Shown: positions 17,523 through 26,276 of the stretch, one piece after another
Numbering within the stretch: the first letter of the stretch is position 1
How the letters are laid out: the number at the start of each line of letters is the position of its first letter
Notes under the pieces: generated by a model
What the model was told of the DNA's origin: nothing
The model's input: only the letters and a program-made list of their open reading frames with translations
The model's database searches: none
Made by a program: the position numbers and the translations under genes
From: M55B118 sp041694275
Lineage (GTDB): Bacteria > Bacillota_I > Bacilli_A > Izemoplasmatales > Izemoplasmataceae
Reading direction: 5' to 3'
NCBI GenBank assembly: GCA_041694275.1
Contig: JASMTQ010000094.1
Location: 1-42,103 of the forward strand
DNA: 42,103 bases

Positions 17523-20500
17523 CTATTCGACTGTATGTGATCCGAGTTTGTCGAATGTATCTTGTGGGTGAACAACCCATTGAGTTGGATCGAACGTGGT
17601 TACACCACTAGTTACACTTGGATCTCTTTCGAGTGTGTATTCTGAAGTTGCTCCATCACCAACAGTCCAAGTAGTATCAACACCGACTTCACCAATAATG
17701 TCAATTACGGTACCATCGTTGAGAAGTTGTAGGGCGTCGTTACCGTTGTAATGAACAACACTTGGATAAGATTGTTCCAAATCCGCTACATCTAAAACAG
17801 TCTGAACTGATTGGTCAGCAGCTATAACGTATACTTCGCCAGCTACCAATGTACCTGTAAGGTCAAGTGTCTGAGTTACATCTGTTGCGCCATTTGAATA
17901 AAGCTCGACAGTATAAGGAGTCAAATCCACATCAGATCCTGTTGGATTGTAGATTTCAATAGCCTTGTTGTTACTTGTTCCTTCGATGTATTCAGAAATG
18001 AACAGGTCACTTGCACTTACTGTTTCCAAAGAAGCTTCGGCATCGGCTTTATTGTCAAACTTCTCATCATTGACTGTAATGTAAACATCATCAAGAGTGT
18101 CAAGAAGAATATCACCGGTTTGAACACCGTCTCCAGCACCGTTAAAGATTATGTTGAACCCTTTTGCATCTTCAGTGTCTGTTGGTGCAATGTAGTCTTC
18201 TGTGAAGTCCACAGGTACTTCAACATACCACCAGTCGGAATCTCCGTCCTGAGTAGCGGCAGTTCCAGGCCAAGCGCCCAAAATCTCGTTGAAAGTCTCT
18301 GATTTTGCGCCATCTGACCAGTTGTAACCGTTAATGTCAGTCCAGCCTTCAGAGTTGTAGAAGTATACTTTGATAGGGTCCATCGCCATGGCTTCTTCAG
18401 CTGAGGCTTTGTCCGCATGTTTTCCACCATTGGCGGTCATGTATACATCCGTATTGTTTTCAAGTGGGATGTTTGAAGTTTGGTTGCCATCAGCACCATT
18501 GAAGATAATGGTGAAATCCGATGTTGAGAAGTCTGCTGGAATGTCAATGCTCCACCAGTCAGTCTCACCATCTTGAGTGAGTGTCATACCTGGCCAAGCA
18601 CCTAGGATTTGGTACTCACCGAAAATGTATGCGTTCAAGTCAGTCCATCCCTCGGAGTTATAGAACCAGACTGTGTTGTAATCTCCGGCTTCTGCGTTCA
18701 TCCATGTTTCAGCCTGATCGATATTGTTGTAGCGTTCAGCAGCTGTCATGGTCAATACGGTTTGATTGCCATCAGAGACAGTAACCGTTTCAGAAGTAGC
18801 GGTGTCCCCGTCAGTGAATGTTACGTTGTAGGCTTCACTGTCAAAGTTCGTTGGGATTTCAACACTCCACCAGTCGGTATCGCCGTCTTGAGTCGCTGCA
18901 GCGTCAAACATCGTTCTAGGTGTGTCTGAATCAGTTACGATATTTGCATGGACTGAAGACCAGGCTTCAGAGTTATAGAACGTAATGGTCGTGCGTGCAG
19001 TGTAAACGATGGTTGCATCTGAGGTGAAGATGTTGCCAACGTTATCGCTTGTTACCGCAAGAACATCACTTTCATTTGTATCATTGTCTGAGAAGGTTAC
19101 ATTGTAGGCTTCGTTATCAAAATCTGTAGGAACGTCTACACTCCAGTAATCCGTATCGCCGTCTTGAGTGGCCTGAACATTGTCAAGAACGGTTCTAGGA
19201 GTATCGGCGTCTGTTTCAACATCAGCGTGTACTGTAGACCAACCATCCGCATTGTAGAACCAAAGGGTATTTCTACTTGCATACGTGAGATCAGAATCAG
19301 TAGTGAGATAAAGATCCTTGTTGTCGTCAGTCACAGTGATTACATCGCTAGTAGCGCTGTCTCCATCAGAGAAGGTAAGGTTAACTGTGCCTTCCATGGC
19401 AGTTTGTGGAACTTCAACAGTGTAAAAACGTGAATCCCCATCTTGTTCGATGGTTACGCCTTCAATCGCTGCGTCATCACCGTCAACTGCAGAAACGTTA
19501 ACAGTATCCCAGTTCTGGTCGTTATAGAAGTTCAGACGAACAGAAGGATTTTCAGCTTCTTCAAAAGAGCTGTACTTGCTTGCTGGAATGTTGGTATCTC
19601 CATCAGGTTCGTTGTAGGTTAGATAGAGATCTTCAGCATTGGAAATCTCAGTGTCACCTGTTTGTGCTCCATTGCCGCCATTGTTGAAGATAATCATGAA
19701 CTCATCACCAGGGTTTACATCAGGAACGATGACTTTGAACCAGTTATCATGTCCTTCAACGGCAGTAGTGTTCGCACCTGGCCAAGAGGTGCCTTCAAGG
19801 TTGTCATTGCCCCAGTAGTGAGCAGTTACGGTTTCCCATCCTGGTGTATTGTAGAAATACACTTCAGTGAAATTACCGGAAACTTTTGCTTCTGCTTCAG
19901 AGAATGAACCATATAGGCCATCTTCTTGAACCGTCAGATAAGTTTGAGATGGGTCGTCGAGCGTAGTCGCTGTTTCATCATCAATCGTACCATCATTGAA
20001 TGTTACCGTGATGGATGATTTTGATAGGTTGACCGGTACTTGAATGCTGTACCAGTTGTCCTGATCAGGATGCGCGTCAACCTCAGGGTTGTCGCTGAGC
20101 ATTGCTACATCGTCACTGCTCACATGAACAGCGTCCCAGCTTTCAGAATTAAAGAAATAAAGGGTGGTGTTCATGAAATCTTCGGCCCCACCTCTGGAAC
20201 CAAATATGCCATCACTATAGACAGTCGTATAGACTTGTCTAGGATGGTTGATTTCAAGTTCTTCAGACTCCAGGTCTCCACCATTGTTGAATGTAATGGT
20301 GATAGGGTTTCTTAGAACATCACGTTCAAATTCAACCGCGTACCATTTGTCCTCACCGCTTTCTGCAGTGGCCTGTAGACCATCTGTTAAATCATCGTGG
20401 TCATCACTTTGTACATACACTTCGTCCCAGCCCTCGCTGTTATAGAAGTGAACTTCAACTGTTTCTGTTTCTTCTTCGTTGTTAGGATCGTCATTTGGAT

Positions 20501-20588
20501 CATCTGTTTCTTCTGTGTCACATGCTGCGAACAGAGCTACAAACGCCAAAGACGCAACGAATAGAAAACTTTTCCAACTTTTTCTCAT
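17523..20588 (-). CDS. Lipoprotein with eight tandem CBM26-like starch-binding modules and a lamin-tail domain
   Basis: 1021 residues. Signal peptide with lipobox LFAAC (Cys 23), then an Asp/Asn/Glu linker, then eight modules of about 80-125 residues. Each starts with 'V-FYN-x-GW' (for example FYNSEGW). Modules 3, 7 and 8 keep the WPG motif and NIIFN/MIIFN strand characteristic of CBM26. Modules 1, 2 and 4-6 have lost WPG. The last ~155 residues are a lamin-tail domain (LFISEYIEGTSNNKAIEIYNPTG). No catalytic domain is present, so it probably captures alpha-glucan at the cell surface. The start was moved from 20603 to 20588 because AGAGGAG then precedes the ATG by 5 bases and the signal peptide begins correctly. 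Upstream cre-like operators suggest sugar control. Confidence 0.85.
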   Translation of the reverse strand: MRKSWKSFLFVASLAFVALFAACDTEETDDPNDDPNNEEETETVEVHFYNSEGWDEVYVQSDDHDDLTDGLQATAESGEDKWYAVEFERDVLRNPITITFNNGGDLESEELEINHPRQVYTTVYSDGIFGSRGGAEDFMNTTLYFFNSESWDAVHVSSDDVAMLSDNPEVDAHPDQDNWYSIQVPVNLSKSSITVTFNDGTIDDETATTLDDPSQTYLTVQEDGLYGSFSEAEAKVSGNFTEVYFYNTPGWETVTAHYWGNDNLEGTSWPGANTTAVEGHDNWFKVIVPDVNPGDEFMIIFNNGGNGAQTGDTEISNAEDLYLTYNEPDGDTNIPASKYSSFEEAENPSVRLNFYNDQNWDTVNVSAVDGDDAAIEGVTIEQDGDSRFYTVEVPQTAMEGTVNLTFSDGDSATSDVITVTDDNKDLYLTTDSDLTYASRNTLWFYNADGWSTVHADVETDADTPRTVLDNVQATQDGDTDYWSVDVPTDFDNEAYNVTFSDNDTNESDVLAVTSDNVGNIFTSDATIVYTARTTITFYNSEAWSSVHANIVTDSDTPRTMFDAAATQDGDTDWWSVEIPTNFDSEAYNVTFTDGDTATSETVTVSDGNQTVLTMTAAERYNNIDQAETWMNAEAGDYNTVWFYNSEGWTDLNAYIFGEYQILGAWPGMTLTQDGETDWWSIDIPADFSTSDFTIIFNGADGNQTSNIPLENNTDVYMTANGGKHADKASAEEAMAMDPIKVYFYNSEGWTDINGYNWSDGAKSETFNEILGAWPGTAATQDGDSDWWYVEVPVDFTEDYIAPTDTEDAKGFNIIFNGAGDGVQTGDILLDTLDDVYITVNDEKFDNKADAEASLETVSASDLFISEYIEGTSNNKAIEIYNPTGSDVDLTPYTVELYSNGATDVTQTLDLTGTLVAGEVYVIAADQSVQTVLDVADLEQSYPSVVHYNGNDALQLLNDGTVIDIIGEVGVDTTWTVGDGATSEYTLERDPSVTSGVTTFDPTQWVVHPQDTFDKLGSHTVE

Positions 20589-20646
20589 AGTTTCTCCTCT
20601 CATTTATGTGGTGAATTTTTGTTGCCAATAGGGTGGTAAAAATAAT

Positions 20647-20660
20647 TGAAACCGTTTACA
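20647..20660. promoter_or_regulatory. cre-like (LacI/CcpA family) operator
   Basis: TGAAACCGTTTACA matches the catabolite-responsive consensus TGWAANCGNTNWCA at every position. It lies 59 bp upstream of the CBM lipoprotein start, where it could block or activate the minus-strand promoter. Confidence 0.65.
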
Positions 20661-20715
20661 CTTAAAATCATCACGGCTCTTTACAGAGTCTTTGGAATGT
20701 GATCAACCCCTTTGT

Positions 20716-20887
20716 TAAAGCGTTTTGATTTCATTAAAAATGGAAACATTCACGATTTTTAAAAATTGATGAAAATCGCACGGTAAGTCTTTCCATTACT
20801 TATGATAGCGTTTTTCTAGTGTTTATGCAAGGTGCCTGGCCAATAAAGATGTCCAAATGAAACGGTTTTGGACAGAAAACGTTTTCA
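20716..20887. promoter_or_regulatory. Additional cre-like operators in the CBM-arsR intergenic region
   Basis: TTAAAGCGTTTTGA (20716-20729, two mismatches) and AGAAAACGTTTTCA (20874-20887, one mismatch) resemble the cre consensus, and TGAAACGGTTTTG (20858-20870) is a weaker half-match. The 382-bp gap between the two genes otherwise contains only the arsR promoter; no small gene is evident. Confidence 0.45.
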
Positions 20888-20898
20888 AGCATTTCCAG

Positions 20899-20927
20899 TT
20901 TACAAAATTTTGTTGCTGGTTTATTAT
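20899..20927 (+). promoter_or_regulatory. arsR operon promoter
   Basis: TTTACA, 17 bp, TATTAT. An AT-rich stretch with two copies of ATATAGA (20926-20947) between the -10 and the start codon is the likely ArsR operator. Confidence 0.5.
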
Positions 20928-20970
20928 ATAGACGTACATAAATATAGATTATAGTGAATGGAGAGATAGG

Positions 20971-21273
20971 ATGTCAATTATCAATGAACCCGATTTTGAT
21001 ACACTTGCAAAGTTGCTCAAGGTAATATCGGTAAGCACAAGGCTCAAAATACTAAGCAGAATCAAACAAGAAGAAGTGTGTGCGTGCGATCTTCTGACAT
21101 GTTTGAATGTTACCCAGCCTACGTTGTCACACCACTTGAAGGTTTTAAGAGAGCATGGCCTGGTAAAGTATAGACAAATTGGTACAAGAACCCTATATAC
21201 CCTAGAAGACAATGCAATAAAGAACATCCTCACCCTGTTTGATACGCTGATGGACAGAGAAATTACATGTTAG
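20971..21273 (+). CDS. arsR: ArsR/SmtB family metalloregulator
   Basis: 100 residues, winged-helix repressor. The arsenite-sensing motif is seen as EVCACDLLTC with Cys37, Cys39 and Cys44, followed by the recognition helix VTQPTLSHHLKVLREHGLV. Compared with E. coli ArsR (C-x-C-x2-C) the third Cys is displaced. Located first in a four-gene arsenic operon, it should repress it until As(III) or Sb(III) binds. Ten bases separate it from the pump gene. Confidence 0.93.
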   Translation: MSIINEPDFDTLAKLLKVISVSTRLKILSRIKQEEVCACDLLTCLNVTQPTLSHHLKVLREHGLVKYRQIGTRTLYTLEDNAIKNILTLFDTLMDREITC

Positions 21274-21283
21274 GAGCCCTATT

Positions 21284-22324
21284 ATGCGATTTTTTGAAAA
21301 ATACTTAACAGTTTTCGTCATCCTTGCGATGATTGTTGGTGTATTCATCGGAGAGACATTTTCTGCTGTTCCCGAGTTTTTGAACCGCCTAACCATCGCA
21401 AGGATTTCCTTGCCTATCGGCGTTCTCATATGGTTTATGATTTATCCGAGTATGCTCAAGGTGGATTTCAATGCGCTTGGGAAGATTAAAGAGAATCCAA
21501 AAGGTCTTTATCTTACCTGGATTGTCAATTGGATTATCAAGCCGATGTCCATGTTCTTGATCGCCGGAGTTTTCTTCCTTGTGCTTTTTACTGCATTTAT
21601 TGAAAGAGACATTGCCGTAAGGTATCTTGCAGGCGCTGTGATTCTCGGTGCAGCCCCTTGTACGGCGATGGTGTTCGTATGGTCCAACCTTTCAAAAGGC
21701 AATCCTGCCTACACGCTTGTTCAGGTTGCAACCAACAACATCATCCTGCTTGTTTTGTTCGTTCCGATTGTCAAACTCCTCCTTTCCTTGATTCCAAACG
21801 TGGAAGGAAACAGTGTTTTCATTCCCTGGTCGACCCTTTTTCTTTCCGTTGTGCTCTTTGTGGTTGTCCCACTTGTAGCGGCGTCTCTCACAAGGCACTT
21901 CGTCATCAAGAAGAAAAGTGTAGAGTATCTGAACGAACGCGTGATTCCCAAATTTTCCAAAGTCACCATGACAGGGCTCATGCTTACGCTCGTTTTAATA
22001 TTCACGCTTCAAAGCGACATCATCATGAACAATCCAGGACACATTCTTCTCATAAGCATTCCACTTGTCATTCAGACATTCTTCATTTTCACCATCACCT
22101 ACCTGACAGCGAAAAAAATGAAACTGCCACACACCATCAGTGCCCCTGCAGGCTTCATAGGCGCGTCGAATTTCTTTGAACTCGCCGTCGCGGTCGCCAT
22201 CACCATCGGTCCAGTCGTCGCCCTTGCGACGGTCGTGGGTCTGCTTGTGGAAGTCCCTGTCATGCTTGCGCTCGTCGCCATTGCCAACAGAACCAAAAAA
22301 TATTTCGTGAAGGCGAGGCGTTAA
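21284..22324 (+). CDS. acr3: Arsenite efflux pump, ACR3 family
   Basis: 346 residues with ten membrane helices. The conserved Cys126 in LGAAPCTAMVFVWS and the conserved Glu in FFELAVAVA identify ACR3, which extrudes As(OH)3 using the proton gradient. Start preceded by TAGGAG. Four bases to the next gene. No arsenate reductase (arsC) or arsA ATPase is in the operon, so arsenite itself, or arsenate reduced elsewhere, is the likely substrate. Confidence 0.95.
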   Translation: MRFFEKYLTVFVILAMIVGVFIGETFSAVPEFLNRLTIARISLPIGVLIWFMIYPSMLKVDFNALGKIKENPKGLYLTWIVNWIIKPMSMFLIAGVFFLVLFTAFIERDIAVRYLAGAVILGAAPCTAMVFVWSNLSKGNPAYTLVQVATNNIILLVLFVPIVKLLLSLIPNVEGNSVFIPWSTLFLSVVLFVVVPLVAASLTRHFVIKKKSVEYLNERVIPKFSKVTMTGLMLTLVLIFTLQSDIIMNNPGHILLISIPLVIQTFFIFTITYLTAKKMKLPHTISAPAGFIGASNFFELAVAVAITIGPVVALATVVGLLVEVPVMLALVAIANRTKKYFVKARR

Positions 22325-22327
22325 CCC

Positions 22328-23398
22328 ATGGCGGAATTCTTTGAATCGCTTTTAAACATTGTTATGGAGGGCCTTCGTTTCTTAATAGAGTATGCGTTCT
22401 ACCCCAAAGATGGTGAAACCTTCTCACTCATGCGTATCGCATCATTGTTCATCGCGTTCTCGATTTCAGGCGCCATCGCGCTTTTCATGTCAAAAGGCGC
22501 GGTCGTCAAGCATTTCGGACCCGGTGCCAACAAGTTAAAAGCGTACCTTGTCGCTTCGGTTTCAGGCACCATACTCGCAGTATGCTCGTGTTCAGTGCTT
22601 CCCATGTTCGCCTCGATCAGAAAAAAGGGGGCGGGCCTCGGACCTGCCATCGCCTTTCTTTTCTCAGGCCCCGCAATCAACGTGCTTGCAATCACCCTCA
22701 CCTTTACCGATCTCGGTGTGAGAATAGGGATTATAAGAATCGTGGCGGCTGTACTAATCGCACTCACTCTTGGCATTGTAATGGCCTTCATCTACGCCAA
22801 AGGTGAAAAACAATCAAGCAATGGAACTTTGTTCAAAGATGATACTGAAGATTCTTTCAAGCCCTGGCAGAAAGGCATGTTCTTTATTACGCTCATTCTC
22901 ATCCTCGTCTTCAGTGTATACAAACCATGGCCTACGCTTATTCTCATCGGGCTGCTCATCATCCAGATGGTTTTATTCCTGAGTCTCGCAGACATGAAAG
23001 CGTGGGGCGGTGAAATCTGGAGTCTTTCAAAGAAAATACTCCCTTTGTTCATTGTAGGTATCTTTTTCGCGGGCGTTCTTCAGTCCGTCCTGAGTGAAGC
23101 ATTTTTGTCTGCCTACGTTGGAGAGAACACAGTGAGTGCGAACATGCTTGCTTCAGTTGCGGGCGCACTCATGTACTTTGCGACTCTGACAGAAATCCCC
23201 ATCATCGTCTCACTGCTTGAAACCGGCATGCAAAGAGGCCCTGCAGTCGCCTTGCTTTTGGCGGGGCCTACACTAAGTCTTCCCAACATGATAGTCGTAG
23301 GCAAGGTGCTCGGTATTAAAAAAACACTTACCTATGTCACGCTAGTTGCCACTTTAGCTGCGGCTGTAGGGTACCTGAGTGGATTATGGATACTATAA
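22328..23398 (+). CDS. Permease of the UPF0718/YraQ-ArsP family
   Basis: 356 residues, about eight to ten helices. The signature VCSCSVLPMF (Cys86, Cys88) and second-half GPTLSLPNM correspond to the DUF318/ArsP superfamily; members include the organoarsenical exporter ArsP and many permeases in arsenic operons. In the arsR operon, this suggests efflux of methylated or other trivalent arsenicals. The Cys pair may be a metalloid-binding site (inference). Followed 15 bases later by a thioredoxin-fold gene, a common pairing in this family. Confidence 0.85.
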   Translation: MAEFFESLLNIVMEGLRFLIEYAFYPKDGETFSLMRIASLFIAFSISGAIALFMSKGAVVKHFGPGANKLKAYLVASVSGTILAVCSCSVLPMFASIRKKGAGLGPAIAFLFSGPAINVLAITLTFTDLGVRIGIIRIVAAVLIALTLGIVMAFIYAKGEKQSSNGTLFKDDTEDSFKPWQKGMFFITLILILVFSVYKPWPTLILIGLLIIQMVLFLSLADMKAWGGEIWSLSKKILPLFIVGIFFAGVLQSVLSEAFLSAYVGENTVSANMLASVAGALMYFATLTEIPIIVSLLETGMQRGPAVALLLAGPTLSLPNMIVVGKVLGIKKTLTYVTLVATLAAAVGYLSGLWIL

Positions 23399-23413
23399 TA
23401 AGGAGGGCATTCA

Positions 23414-23644
23414 ATGGACATCAAAGTACTTGGAAAAGGGTGCAAGAAATGCAAACTTCTTGAAACCCATGCAAAAGAAGCTCTGGACACGCTTGGTCTT
23501 GAAGGGACTGTCTCAAAAGTCACCGATATCAACGACATTGCGGATTACGGTGTATTTGAAACACCCGCATTGGTGGTAGATGGTGAAGTCAAGGCCTCGG
23601 GGAAAGTGCTTTCCACAAAAAACATCATCAAATTGCTAAGCTAG
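23414..23644 (+). CDS. Small thioredoxin-fold protein (redox-active disulfide protein 2 type)
   Basis: 76 residues with the active site Cys10-Lys-Lys-Cys13 right after the first strand (IKVLGKGCKKC) and the cis-Pro motif ETPALVVDG. Very short thioredoxins of this type are usually encoded next to UPF0718 permeases, as here. Likely reduces the permease cysteines or arsenic-bound thiols; this is inference. Excellent ribosome site (AAGGAGGG). Last gene of the ars operon. Confidence 0.92.
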   Translation: MDIKVLGKGCKKCKLLETHAKEALDTLGLEGTVSKVTDINDIADYGVFETPALVVDGEVKASGKVLSTKNIIKLLS

Positions 23645-23648
23645 GCGT

Positions 23649-23680
23649 GTGCACGGACTCAAATGTCCGTGCTTTTTTCT
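23649..23680 (+). terminator. Terminator of the ars operon
   Basis: GCACGGAC stem (23651-23658 with 23665-23672), 6-nt loop, TTTTTT. Confidence 0.93.
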
Positions 23681-23690
23681 TGTTAAGTCA

Positions 23691-23726
23691 TCAAACGCTT
23701 TCAATAATAATAATTTGTGATATAAT
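23691..23726 (+). promoter_or_regulatory. Promoter and cre-like site ahead of the GGDEF gene
   Basis: TTTCAA (23699-23704), 16 bp, TGA-TATAAT extended -10 (23721-23726). The -35 overlaps TCAAACGCTTTCA (23691-23703), a near-cre sequence also seen before the alpha-glucosidase gene. Confidence 0.5.
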
Positions 23727-23751
23727 TTTTATGTGAAAATGGGGTGTATAT

Positions 23752-24780
23752 ATGAAAAGAGATACCATTGAGTGGCTTGAAAACGAGCACGGACTTGATA
23801 TTTATGAGGACGTCCTGTTCAAGGATGAACGTCGACTCAAGTTCATTTTTGATCTGAGCGAGAAACCCGTAAACATCCGTCTTATTTCAGGCAACCCGAC
23901 GTTTCTGGGCTTTGAAAATGCGTCTGTTTTTCCCTTTGATACTATTAAAAGCCGCATTGAAACCAACAATGCCCTTGCGGAAGTGCAGGGAAGAAAGACG
24001 TTCATTGAAGATTTTGTAAGCTACCTTCATGATATCAGGGAGTCTGAAATACTGAGTCTGCCATTCAAGGCCAATGGAAAAACCTACTGGCTTCAGATTA
24101 CCTTTCAGGTCATCACTGAAAAACACGGAGAGCCCGCCCTCGTATACGGATCGACCAATCGCATCTATGACTATACCCCTAAATCCATACTCTATTACAA
24201 AAGGACCCATCAAGACGCGCTTACCAAGCTTTTTACCAGAGAAACCCTCAAGAAACATCTTACAAAACCTGAACATACTGAGAGTGCTTATGGTCTTTAT
24301 GTCGATCTTGACGGCTTTAAAAGAGTCAATGACACTTACGGACACCAGGAAGGGGACGCTTTTTTAATCAGTCTTGCCCAGGTGTTCATTGGTGAATGGG
24401 AATACAATGTCATATATTATCGACTCGGTGGCGATGAATTCTTCGTCTATATCTATGATTTCGATGAAAAAGAAGCCATAATCAAAGCACGGGAAATCAT
24501 CCGAAAAATAGAGGGTGTTGGCAATGCCAAAGGTTTTGACATCAGTGCATCCGTCGGCATGATCCCAATTAGGCAGAACATGAGCTACCACACCATCCTG
24601 AATCGTTCTGACATGGCCATGTACGCTTCCAAGGAAAGAGGTCCTGGAAACATCACACTGCTTAAAAAGAATGAAACCATCATCAGTGATTTTCCCGAGC
24701 AGTTCAAAAAAATATCCGCAAAAGAAAGTGAAAAAACCTATCAAATCAAATTCAATTCTTTAAAAAGGAGCAATCTATGA
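23752..24780 (+). CDS. Diguanylate cyclase (GGDEF domain) with N-terminal PAS-like region
   Basis: 342 residues. Residues 1-165 form a soluble sensor-like region, possibly PAS (ends with 'PALVYGSTNRIYDYTPK'). A GGDEF domain occupies about 170-325: DALTKLFTRETL, YVDLDGFKRVNDTYGHQEGDAFL, the intact catalytic loop RLGGDEF (GGDEF at 226-230) and the SVGM strand. It should make cyclic di-GMP from two GTP. The inhibitory RxxD site normally just before the loop is absent (the segment is YNVIYYRL), so product inhibition through that site is unlikely. No membrane helices. The stop overlaps the start of pepD by 4 bases. Confidence 0.9.
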   Translation: MKRDTIEWLENEHGLDIYEDVLFKDERRLKFIFDLSEKPVNIRLISGNPTFLGFENASVFPFDTIKSRIETNNALAEVQGRKTFIEDFVSYLHDIRESEILSLPFKANGKTYWLQITFQVITEKHGEPALVYGSTNRIYDYTPKSILYYKRTHQDALTKLFTRETLKKHLTKPEHTESAYGLYVDLDGFKRVNDTYGHQEGDAFLISLAQVFIGEWEYNVIYYRLGGDEFFVYIYDFDEKEAIIKAREIIRKIEGVGNAKGFDISASVGMIPIRQNMSYHTILNRSDMAMYASKERGPGNITLLKKNETIISDFPEQFKKISAKESEKTYQIKFNSLKRSNL

Positions 24781-26228
24781 ATATAAACGCCTTGTCACCA
24801 AACGCCGTATTCAAGCATTTCAAAACCCTGAGTTCAGTCCCGCACTGTTCACATGATGAAAAAAGAATCAGTGACAAAATTGTTGAATTCGCAAATGAAA
24901 ACAGTCTTGAAGTCATTCAGGATGATGCGTACAACGTCATTATCAAAAAACCTGCAAGCAAGGGCTATGAAGACGCACCCACTGTCATTCTTCAGGGCCA
25001 TATGGACATGGTCTGCGCCAAGGTGAAGGGCAGTGACTTCGACTTTTCAAGCGATCCTCTCACCCTTGAAGTCAAGGATGACTACCTCACGGCCAAAGAC
25101 ACCACACTCGGTGCGGACAATGGCATCGCCGTCGCCATGATCATGGCCATTCTCGAAGACAATCAAATCAAGCACCCCGCGATTGAAGGCCTTATCACCG
25201 TTGGCGAGGAAGTCGGCATGCTCGGAGTCTCAAAACTTGACGCAAAACACCTCACCGGTGACATACTAATTAATATCGACGCGGAGGATGAAGGCGTCTT
25301 TTTCGCATCCTGCGCAGGCGGCGCTAGAAGCCTGCTTACATTCACAGGCGAAAAGGAACTCGATGAACGCCTCGCCTACACCCTGAGCATAGAAGGGCTC
25401 AAAGGGGGCCACTCCGGCATGGAAATCGACAAAGGAAGAGCCAACGCCATTCATTTGCTCGGACGCGTGCTTGATACTCTAAAAAACGAAGTGGACTACA
25501 AGCTTCACCATGTCGAAGGTGGCGAGAAAATGAACGCCATCGCCAAAATCGCTTCTGCGGAACTCTCGTTTGAAGAAGGCGACAAGGCGAAAGTCGAAAA
25601 CGCCCTCAAAGCCATGACGCTCACGTTCAAAGACGAATACGAGGCCACCGACAAAGACATCACGCTGGCCTTGTCCAAGGATAGCACCCCTTCATCGCCT
25701 TTCACAGATGTTTCAAAAGCGAAACTCATAGGCATTCTTAGACTCATGCCAACGGGCATCAACACCTACAGCCATGAAATCGAAGGCCTTGTCGAAAGCT
25801 CCACCAATCTCGGTGTCCTCACAACCGATGGCAACGAGGTCACATTCGAAAGTGCCATCAGAAGCTCAAAAGGCACCCATAAAACTGAAATACTAAACAG
25901 AATCGACCACGTGGCTCAAGCCTTCGGCGCAAAGACCCTCGTCACTGCGTCCTACCCCGAATGGGCCTACAAGAAGGATTCCAAAATCCGTAAGCTTTTT
26001 CGAGAAACCTACGAAAGACTCACTGGAAAAGAAAGCCATGTCGAGGCCATTCACGCTGGACTTGAATGCGGCTTTTTACAGGAAAAACTCGGTGATATCG
26101 ACATCATCGCCTTCGGCCCCAATATACTGGACGTCCATACACCAGGTGAAAAACTCGACATCGCCTCAACTGAAAGAAGCTATATTCTACTAAAAGAAAC
26201 CCTCGCGTCCATCACAAAAGATTACTGA
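24777..26228 (+). CDS. pepD: Aminoacyl-histidine dipeptidase (Xaa-His dipeptidase), peptidase M20C
   Basis: 483 residues, the usual length. Metal ligands and motifs: QGHMDMV (His75, Asp77), LGADNGIAVA (Asp114), VGEEVGM (Glu144/145), NIDAEDEG, GLKGGHSG, and the C-terminal HAGLECG. A zinc dipeptidase that hydrolyses short peptides, consistent with the peptide importer at the start of the window. ATG overlaps the preceding stop (ATGA) with AAGGAG before it, so translation is coupled to the diguanylate cyclase. Confidence 0.95.
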   Translation: MNINALSPNAVFKHFKTLSSVPHCSHDEKRISDKIVEFANENSLEVIQDDAYNVIIKKPASKGYEDAPTVILQGHMDMVCAKVKGSDFDFSSDPLTLEVKDDYLTAKDTTLGADNGIAVAMIMAILEDNQIKHPAIEGLITVGEEVGMLGVSKLDAKHLTGDILINIDAEDEGVFFASCAGGARSLLTFTGEKELDERLAYTLSIEGLKGGHSGMEIDKGRANAIHLLGRVLDTLKNEVDYKLHHVEGGEKMNAIAKIASAELSFEEGDKAKVENALKAMTLTFKDEYEATDKDITLALSKDSTPSSPFTDVSKAKLIGILRLMPTGINTYSHEIEGLVESSTNLGVLTTDGNEVTFESAIRSSKGTHKTEILNRIDHVAQAFGAKTLVTASYPEWAYKKDSKIRKLFRETYERLTGKESHVEAIHAGLECGFLQEKLGDIDIIAFGPNILDVHTPGEKLDIASTERSYILLKETLASITKDY

Positions 26229-26230
26229 AA

Positions 26231-26256
26231 TTGCGGCTCGTGCGAGCCGCTTTTTC
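26231..26256 (+). terminator. Terminator after pepD
   Basis: GCGGCTC stem (26233-26239 with 26244-26250), GTGC loop, TTTTT. Confidence 0.9.
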
Positions 26257-26276
26257 ATGATTAATTGTCAAACGCA

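Noticed and set aside
17603..20470. Possible DNA repeat array or CRISPR
   Set aside because: The periodicity comes from protein modules of unequal length with diverged codons; there are no constant repeats with unique spacers.
21658..22179. 173-codon plus-strand ORF inside acr3
   Set aside because: Out-of-frame shadow of the clear ACR3 gene; Cys/His-rich translation with no family features.
24364..24744. 126-codon minus-strand ORF
   Set aside because: Antisense of the GGDEF domain, no ribosome site or promoter.
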